From Vicugna pacos (lineage: Eukaryota > Chordata > Mammalia > Artiodactyla > Camelidae): a DNA stretch of 64,000 bases. The notes beneath the pieces were generated by a model. It was not told where the DNA came from and made no database searches. It saw only the letters and a program-made list of their open reading frames with translations. Location of the stretch: positions 4,171,001 to 4,235,000 of the forward strand of contig NC_133009.1 of NCBI RefSeq assembly GCF_048564905.1, written 5' to 3'. The translations under genes were made by a program, and so were the position numbers. Position 1 is the stretch's first letter. The number at the start of each line of letters is the position of its first letter. Below are positions 57,116 to 64,000 of the stretch, in pieces.

Positions 57116-60100
57116 GTGCGTCGGCCAGGTCCCAGCCCACCCCCATGCAGGACCCAGTTCTCTGGGGACCCTGAAATCAGGCCCATCCCCGGGGACGTCC
57201 CTTGTAAAGCTTGCCCTGTCTTGAGGAGCCGCAGAGACCATGCAGAAAGGCCACCTCCGCAAATGGACTGGCGAAAGAGAACTGGGCATCAGGAATGGAA
57301 ATGGCACTTCCTGATTTCAAAACCAGGGGTCCGGTGAAGGGACTTCACTGGCAATAAAGAAAAAGAAAGGGGGGGAGGGTGTAGCTCAGTGGTAGAGCAC
57401 ACGCTTGGCATGCGGGAGGTCCTGGGTTCAATCCCCAGTCCCTCCATATAAATAATATATAAATAAACCTAATTATCTCCCCCTCGAAAATTTTTTTTAA
57501 TTAAAAAATAAAAAAAGACCTTGACCTTGAACTAGGCATCACTATGAGTTGCTTTGGGGTCTGGGGAAAGTGCCCTGCCCCTGTGGCTCTCAATATTTTT
57601 ATCTGGAAAAAAAGAAAGTAATTGATAAAGCGTTTTTAGAAAAACAAGGAAATGACAGATAACAAATGCAACAGTGTAGCACCCCATGGTGGGGGGGGGC
57701 TCTTTTAATATAGATACACAAAAGATATCATTAAATAAGTTGGCCATTCCGTTGCCCTTAAAGTGGTTATCGTTAATGAATTGCGACTAGGATTTAGTAG
57801 ATGTTTAATAACTGCAATTTATCCATTGTCAAGCAGCAACTGTCTAGCTGTATCACATAGTAAGTTATCCACAGATGGTGTGTGTTAGGAGGAAAGTTTC
57901 ATCTTTTTGGTGCGGGCTGTCTGGATCCTCTCAGCAGGTTGGACCTCCCACAGCCTCAGAAAGCCTCTGTCTGTGTCCCCACAGTGGTCTCCACGAAGAG
58001 TCCCATATTCGGCCCCCGGGAGGTGAGCAGGGTGGAAGGCGACTCGGTGTCCATCAGGTGCTTCTACCCATCCACCTCCGTCAACCGGCATTCTCGAAAA
58101 TACTGGTGCCGGCAGGAGGCCAAGGGCCACTGCACAACCCTCATCTCCTCAGGGGGGTATGTCTCCGACGACTACAAGGGCAGAGCCAACCTCACCAACT
58201 TTCCGGAGAACGGCACGTTCGTGATAGACGTCGCCCAGCTCACCCGGAATGACTCCGGGCGCTACAAGTGTGGTCTGGGCATTAGCAGCCGAGGCCTGTC
58301 CTTCGATGTGAGCCTGGAGGTCAGCCGAGGTGAGAGTCCAGGCTCCTTAGACCCTGGGGCCAAGTGAGAGGGAATCATCTCAGGGGCAACAGAAGGGCTC
58401 GAAGGGCAGAATCTCCCGAGAGGGAAGGGCATCCTGGCATGGGCTGAGGAAGGCCGTGGGTCCATGTGGAGCGGAGGACATTGCATAATAGAATATGATA
58501 ACGAGGCAGATGGGCCCTGCTGAGGGGAGGGGAGGGTGGCTGGATCTAGGTCTTCAGGGCCTAAAATATTGTCGGGTGTTACTAAGGCTGTATCTTGGAG
58601 GAGCATCAGGAGGACAGCTTCTCTCGTTCCATTTGTTGCGGGTGAGACAAGAGGCCGGTGAGCAGGGAGAGACTCATAGGGAGCCTTAAATTCCTGCTAT
58701 TAGAGCATCCTTCAGATGAAGACCTTGGGTCACCAGAAAACTTTTATGATGCATTTTCTTACCTGAGATCCGTTAGTCCATCACAACTCTCAGCATAGTG
58801 GGGAGGGGATAGCTCAGCAGTAGAGTGCGTGCTTAGCAAGCACGAGGACCTGGGTTCAATCCCCAGTCCCTCCATTAAAGAAAGAAAGAAATAAACCTAG
58901 TTACCTTCCCCTCCAAGAAAATTAAAATAAAAAAATTTTAATTAACAAAAAACTCTCATCATAAATTAAATGATTAATTCTTGCCCAAAGACCACAGGAT
59001 TGGATGTAATGAGTGACACAGGGTAAGTAAGTATCAACGGGGAACAGGAGAGGGAGAGATGAGTGCCAGCTTGGGAAGGCTTCTTGGAGGAGGCAGCTGA
59101 GCCTTGGAAGACAGCGTCCCTTCGGGGAAGAGGGCACTCTGGGTGACAGGCACACCCAGCCCCTCACTGGCAACACTGAGCAGTCCTATGTGTCAAGAAA
59201 AAAATCACAACTGGCCCCCCGCCCCTCATCCCACAGGTCCTGGGCAGATAAATGATGTCCGAGTCTACACAGCAGATCTGGGCAGAACAGTGACCATCAG
59301 CTGCCCTTTCAAGGCTGCAAATTTGCAGAAGAAGAAATCGGTGTGCAAGATGATGAGCCAGAGCTGTGTCCTCATCGCCGACACCAACAACTATATGAAC
59401 CCCAGCTATAAGGGCAGAGCACATATTAGTATTCAGGGTACCAGCCAATTAGTGTTCAGCTTTGTCATCAACCAAGTCCAGCTCAGCGATGCTGGGATGT
59501 ACGTCTGCCAGGCTGGGGACGATTCCAGCGCCGATAAGAGCAATGCTGACCTCCAAGTGCTGAAGCCCGATCCTGAGCTGATTTATGGAGACCTAAGGGG
59601 CTCAGTGACCATTGACTGTGACCTGGGCCCCGAGGTGAAGAGTGTGCCCAAATTTCTGTGCCGGCTGAAAAATGAGGAAGCCTGTGATGTGGTCATCAAC
59701 ACACTGAAGACGAAGGCTCCTGACTTTGAGGGCAGGATCCTACTCACTACTGGCAACAACGGCCGCTTTACTGTGCACATCACTGGCCTGAAGAAAGAGG
59801 ATGCGGGGCTCTACCTGTGCGGAGCTGACTCTGACGGCGTGCCCCAGAAAGGCTCGTCCACCCAGGCTTGGCAACTCTTCGTCAACGAAGGTGAGACCTG
59901 AGACGGGGAGAGGGAAGGGGTGGGCAGTCCGGCAGATGAGAGCCTCGCTCACTCCCTGTGAACCTATCTGATATTCCTCTGTCAGTTGACAATGTCTGCT
60001 AGCTGATCAACCCTGGACCGGATGCTCCATGGGCAGCTGTACGCGAGAGCCAGAAAACATAGCCTCTGTCTTGTGTGATCTCCTAACTCTTCTTCTCTGT

Positions 60101-63100
60101 TATCAAAGGCCTTGGACAGCTGTCCTTGATCAATAAGAATGAGGGAGTGAAGGCCCTGATTGAGACCAGACCTGTAGATTGTCTGGGTTTCAGAGAGCCA
60201 CGGGGAGGACCTAACACAGGATCTCCCTGACCCTCGAGCAGGACAGCATCTCATCTTTCACACTCAGGTGGAAGAAAGATTGGCTTCTGTGGGTCTCACA
60301 GCTTTGCCAGAAAGCCAATGCCCCAGCTTCTAAATTCTCCCCTCCAACATCCTTTAGGTTCATTTGTTATTCAGCACGATCTGGTTAAATGCCTGCTCCT
60401 TCTCAGCCTGGAGTGCTCTGCATAGAGTCACCCTCATGAGAAGCAGCAGACCAGCACCTGTGGTTCAAGGTCACTGCCCTTGTGACTTTCCCGTGGGGCC
60501 CACGCCCCCTGTGCACTGTTTCTCCATCCAGCTCGGCCCTCACCACACCCCCTCAGCATCTTCTGTCACCCCGGGTTCTCATGGAAGCTCAGCTTCTCTC
60601 CTGGGAGGATGGCCATATTTCTCTTGGAGATGGCCCTTGGCATCCTCTACAATTAAACTTACCTCTGCTACACATTTTAAATCCTACAGTTATAAACATA
60701 TTTTCTTAATTTGGAGAAAAACCATCTGGCCATTTTTGTGGGACAGGCTCAGAAACAGACAAAAACGTCCCCGGGGGAGATTTGGTAAGAAGCCCGAGGA
60801 GAAAGGCTGATCATTGCTCTTTAACCTCCTTCCCGTCTCTGCTCAGAATTGGAGGGGAAAGGGAACGAGGTACTTCATTCAGTGAAGTGGTGAAGGTCCC
60901 TGGAGTCTGGTCAGATGGCTCCAGCTATGAACTCTGTGACACTGGGCAAGTCCCTTTCATTTTCTGCGGAGGGTGATAGGATGGGTCTAAGCCCCACTCT
61001 CCACCCTGCCTTAGCCACGCTGTGTTCTTCCATCCCGCCTCTGTCTGTGCTTCCAGAGACCCAGATCCCCCAAAGCCGCTCAGTGGTGAAGGGTGTGGTG
61101 GGATCCTCCGTGGTCGTGTCCTGCCCCTACAACCCTAAGGAGAAAGATAGCCTGAAATACTGGTGCCGCTGGGAAGAGACTCAGAACGGCCGCTGCCGGC
61201 AGCTGGTGGAGAGCAACGGGCTGGTTGATGAGCAGTACGAGGGCAGGCTCGTGCTGTATGAGGAGCCAGGCAACGGCGTCTACACCGTCATACTCAACCA
61301 GCTCACCACCCAGGACGCCGGCTTCTACTGGTGTTTGACCAACGGCGATATTAGCTGGAGGTCCGTGGTGGAGCTCAAGATTGTTGAAGGTAAGAGCTGA
61401 GCTGGGGCAGGAGGGAAGGGAGGCAGCCCCAGGACGCCTCCAGTCGGCTGCAGCATCACGCCCCAGTCACTCTCCCTCCCACCTCCGTGCTGGTGGGATG
61501 GGCCTCAGGAGAGCGCCCACCTGTCGAAAGGTCACATTTTTACACCTGTAACAAGCATCCTCCCTTACCTCACATGCTTCAAGCTACCACACGTAACACC
61601 TATTATCGAGAACATTGGCCTCTTTATCTGCGGCATCAGCTGGGGTAGAGCGCGGCTCTGTATTGAGTCTAGGAGAGAAGATGACAGCAGGGGAAGTGAA
61701 CGCAAGTCGCTGGCAGGGTCTATGTTCTGTGATAGGCTGGGCTGATCACAGCGGTCCTCGCTGATCTACCACACAGGCATACAATTACAGTGCTTAAGTG
61801 TTCAGGGAAGTGTTATTCAGTCACCACACTGTCCAAAGAGGACGTGGACTGTGGACAAAGGTGCCCCCGCACAGTCACTTCCCTGTGACATCACCACTGC
61901 CAACTTCTGTGCCTATTTCTCCCTATCTCCCTGCTCCAGGAGAACCAAGCCTCAAGGTATCCAAGAACGTCACTGCCTGGCTGGGAGAGTCTTTCAAGCT
62001 GCCCTGCCACTTCCCGTGCAAATTCTACTCCTCCGAGAAGTACTGGTGCAAATGGAGCAACACCGGGTGCAGGACACTGCCCAGCCAGGACCAGGGCGCC
62101 AGCCAAGCCTTCGTGAACTGCAGCCAGCAGAGCCAGATCACCTCCCTGAACCTGAACCCCGTCACCAAGGAGGACGAAGGCTGGTACTGGTGCGGGGTGA
62201 AGGACGGCCTCCAGTACGGAGAGACCGCAGCGGTCTACGTGGCGGTGGAGACGAGGGTAAAGGGTGAGTGTCCAAGGGCCAGGCCCCCATCCCCCTGAGA
62301 CCCCAGCGACAGGCTCCCGCCTAAGAGTGTCTCCATCAAGGGTGGTCCCTGGGTTTGGCTATAAAAAGTGGGGGCGAGGGAGAGATTTCAGCCCCCACAT
62401 AGTCTCTTTAGGCCTCCCAAAAGAGCATCCCCCAAAACATACAAACTAAAAATAGTGGATCTGCCATTTAACTTCAGTTTCAAGACAAGCCCCATGGTTG
62501 CCCTTTCAGGCCATCCTGAAGCCCTTTCTCTATGTAGATCTCTCCTTCTATATACAGAAATGTCAAAGTCACGATTATATGTCTCTTAGTCTGCCAAAGC
62601 CTGCTCAAAAGAGACTGAGATCACCACGGTCTGATTCAAGGTCTGATAAAGAAAATTAGGGCAACCTCTGCTGGCAAGTTTGCATTTTAAGCCTCTTTTA
62701 AAAATATCACATGAAATGTTTTATCCCTAGTGAGGGTATTTTTAGTCCCTCTAGAAATCTTACCAAGTCAGCATCCTGGCTCACTGACGAGGGAACCCTA
62801 GCCACGCTACCACCAGGGGGCAGCACTATGGTGCCCAGCCCTGCAGTCAGGAGGCCTTGGCAGGGTTTCAAAGCTGTGGGAAAAAAATCTCCCTGTCCGC
62901 AAATGACGGGTCAGCCCTTCCACATAGCCGGATCTGTGATTCGGAGCCTTGTAGCTTATAGGAAATGAATTTGGTCTTAATGGGACAGAGATCATCCGCG
63001 ACAGACTAGAGAAGACCACCACCCCTTGGTGCCCTCCGGGACCCTATCCCAGCCGCCTTGAGATCTCACCCTGGCCCGGGATTCCTGATGAAGTCCCGCT

Positions 63101-63870
63101 CCTCTGACTCCCTGGCCTCAAGGGCAGAAAACACAGAGGAAGGACCGTAACCCAGCCCCACTCTGCTCTCTCCAGGGACCCAGGATGCTCGCCAAGCGAG
63201 TGCTGCTCATGAGGAGGATGCCATAGAGCCACGGGCCAGGGAGGACATTGAGAACAAAGTTCTTCTGGATCCCAGACTTTCTGCAGAGGAAAGGGCAGTG
63301 AAGAAAGTTGAAGACCCAGCTGGTGGGAGCGGAGTACCTGCAGACTCCAGCAGGTGAGGAGGGATCTGGGGCTTCCCACCTAAAGAACATTCCAGACACC
63401 AGAGGCCTGGGGCTGGGCCACCAGGTCTGAGGAGGAGAGCCTGTCCACCTCTGGACAGTGGCGGCAGCCCTCACTGCCTCGGCTTGTGCTCCGCCCTTCT
63501 TCTGGGGCTGGGACAGCCATCACCATTCAGCTCAGTTTCCCAGGCCTGGGTGGGATGCAGCGAAGGCCCCGTCTTTGCCTTTGTCGTGTCTGGGAGGGCT
63601 TCTTAGAAGAATGGAGCTCAGGGGCTGTGGCAGGAGGAAGGGGAGCAGATTAACCTGGGAGGAAGAACTAGCCAGAGCCAACCTGCCAGCACCTCCTGGG
63701 ACTCCCGGTTTCCCTCACAGCGACTGACTGACGTAATCCTTCCTCCAGCTCTGCAGCACAAGGCAGGAGCTCCAAAGTGCTGGTCTCCGTCCTGGTGCCC
63801 GTGGCCCTGGTGCTGGCGCTGGGGGTTTTGGTGATTGGGGTGCTCAGGGCGCGGCACAGGAAGAACGTCG
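57070..63870 (+). CDS. PIGR: Polymeric immunoglobulin receptor (3' end beyond window)
   Basis: Spliced coding exons: 57070-57115, 57985-58329, 59237-59890, 61057-61389, 61940-62263, 63176-63353, 63749-63870, giving 667 complete codons; the tail exons lie outside. PIGR binds J-chain-linked polymeric IgA and IgM at the basolateral face of epithelia, carries them to the lumen and is cleaved to secretory component. Order: signal peptide 1-19, five Ig V domains (D1 about 20-130, D2 and D3 in one exon 132-348, D4 350-459, D5 461-567), a cleavable acidic linker (about 568-635), the transmembrane helix 637-659, then RARHRKNV, the start of the basolateral sorting signal. D1 keeps the VNRH loop (48-51). 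D5 keeps Cys486 and Cys520, matching human mature Cys468 and Cys502 used for covalent IgA attachment. Domain 2 has an additional Cys pair. FCAMR lies upstream; all Ig exons are phase 1-1. Confidence 0.97.
57360..57515 (+). mobile_element. Camelid tRNA-derived SINE in PIGR intron 2
   Basis: A-box and B-box head starting near 57,368, then ATAAATAA-rich sequence, 'CCTAATTATCTCCCCCTCG' and an A-rich end. It lies about 250 bases past the signal-peptide exon. Confidence 0.9.
57985..58329 (+). CDS. PIGR: PIGR exon 3 (domain 1)
   Basis: Acceptor TGTCCCCACAG, donor GTGAGA, phase 1-1. D1 is the main docking domain for polymeric Ig. Seen: C41, the loop VNRHSRKYWC (48-57), C65, N-linked sites in RANLTNF and PENGTF, and NDSGRYKCG. 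The CDR1 VNRH quartet is intact, unlike in FCAMR here. Confidence 0.97.
58798..58950 (+). mobile_element. Camelid tRNA-derived SINE in PIGR intron 3, with target duplication
   Basis: tRNA-like head with a slightly changed A-box (TAGCTCAGCAG) and intact B-box, a GAAA-rich middle and an A/T-rich end. A 13-base flanking direct repeat, AACTCTCAGCATA at 58,785-58,797 and AACTCTCATCATA at 58,951-58,963, has one mismatch. Confidence 0.92.
59237..59890 (+). CDS. PIGR: PIGR exon 4 (domains 2 and 3)
   Basis: Acceptor CATCCCACAG, donor GTGAGA, 654 bases, phase 1-1. Two Ig domains in one exon, as in other mammals. D2 runs from GPGQINDVRVYTADLG to QAGDDSSADKSNADLQ and includes KKKSVCKMMSQSCVL; human has KSLYKQIGLYPVL here, so both cysteines are extra. 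D3 runs from DPELIYGDLRGSVT to TQAWQLFVNE and has the usual FLC...ACDVV pair. Skipping this exon would give an in-frame three-domain receptor. Confidence 0.96.
61057..61389 (+). CDS. PIGR: PIGR exon 5 (domain 4)
   Basis: Acceptor GTGCTTCCAG, donor GTAAGA, phase 1-1. Encodes TQIPQSRSVVKGVVG through SCPYNPKEKDSLKYWC and DAGFYWCLTNGD to VELKIVE. WCRWEETQNGRC gives the second Cys pair. Confidence 0.96.
61940..62263 (+). CDS. PIGR: PIGR exon 6 (domain 5)
   Basis: Acceptor CCTGCTCCAG, donor GTGAGT, phase 1-1. Encodes PSLKVSKNVTAWLGESFK, CHFPCKFYSSEKYWCKW, NTGC, VNCS and DEGWYWCGVKDG. Cys486 (CHFPC) and Cys520 (VNC) are the labile pair that in human forms the disulfide exchanged with the IgA heavy chain. 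N-linked sites in KNVT and VNCS. Confidence 0.96.
63176..63353 (+). CDS. PIGR: PIGR exon 7 (cleavable linker)
   Basis: Acceptor CTCTCCAG, donor GTGAGG, phase 1 to phase 2. Encodes the acidic, poorly conserved stretch GTQDARQASAAHEEDAIEP, then DIENKVLLDPRLSAEERAV, matching human REIENKAIQDPRLFAEEKAV. Proteolysis in this linker releases secretory component. Confidence 0.93.
63749..63870 (+). CDS. PIGR: PIGR exon 8 (transmembrane helix)
   Basis: Acceptor TTCCTCCAG, donor GTGAGT, phase 2 to phase 1. Encodes SSSAAQGRSSK, then the helix VLVSVLVPVALVLALGVLVI, then GVLRARHRKNV. A nearer upstream CAG at 63,718-63,720 would give an immediate stop, so 63,749 is the acceptor. The next exon, encoding the DRVSIRSY part, is not in the window. 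Confidence 0.94.
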
Positions 63871-64000
63871 GTGAGTCCCTGTCACCCACCTCCAGCCCCG
63901 AGCCCTCCATCCTGGCTCAGCGACCCTTCAGGGAGCTGTCATGGTCCTTTCTCTTTCATAGGCTCAAAGCAAGGGTCTGGGAAAGTGAGGTGGGGAAAGA

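Noticed and set aside
63961-64000. A possible PIGR exon after CATAG at the window end
   Set aside because: The codons that would follow do not resemble the DRVSIRSY start of the cytoplasmic tail; read as intron.
1-64000. CRISPR arrays, bacterial operons or phage-like systems
   Set aside because: All recurrent sequence is explained by eukaryotic retroposons and microsatellites; gene structure is intron-containing and mammalian.

Overview
This is mammalian nuclear DNA, most likely from a camelid (camel, llama or alpaca). Six copies of a tRNA-headed SINE look like the camelid Vic-1 type: a Pol III A-box (TAGCTCAGTGG), a B-box (GGTTCAATCCC) and a TAAA-rich tail. L1 3' ends are of the kind seen in even-toed ungulates, and MIR, L2, MaLR and hAT relics are scattered throughout. 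The only genes I can support are two split immune-receptor genes, both on the + strand: FCAMR (Fc alpha/mu receptor) and PIGR (polymeric immunoglobulin receptor). They are neighbours in the same order in other mammals.

Layout. Bases 1-28,700 are gene-free and repeat-rich: L1 3' ends, two copies of one LTR family, a MaLR LTR that received an ERV1-like LTR that in turn received an inverted L1, a second MaLR LTR with an LTR inside it, a long decayed ERVL-like gag-pol fossil at about 22-25.4 kb, and MIR and hAT pieces. FCAMR occupies 28,712-39,173, with six coding exons giving 484 residues and a poly(A) signal at 39,681. A spacer of about 10 kb follows (SINE, hAT and MIR relics, another MaLR LTR). 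PIGR begins with its promoter and non-coding exon 1 at about 49.8-50.0 kb, has a 7 kb first intron with a dense cluster of immune and epithelial transcription-factor motifs near 55.3-55.5 kb, and codes from 57,070 through exon 8, where the window ends. The cytoplasmic-tail exons lie beyond it.

Function. PIGR carries polymeric IgA and IgM across epithelia and is cleaved to secretory component. FCAMR is a related receptor for IgA and IgM with a single PIGR-type V domain on a long mucin-like stalk. All coding introns that flank Ig domains are phase 1, so domain exons can be skipped in frame. The most notable gene-level features are in FCAMR: the start codon is in the first coding exon because the downstream Met used in human is Thr here, a decayed cassette exon is visible, the Ig-binding loop reads INSH rather than VNRH, and the cytoplasmic tail ends early in a shifted frame. 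In PIGR, domain 2 has an extra cysteine pair that human lacks. Comparisons to human and mouse are from memory of the protein sequences; no alignment was run.
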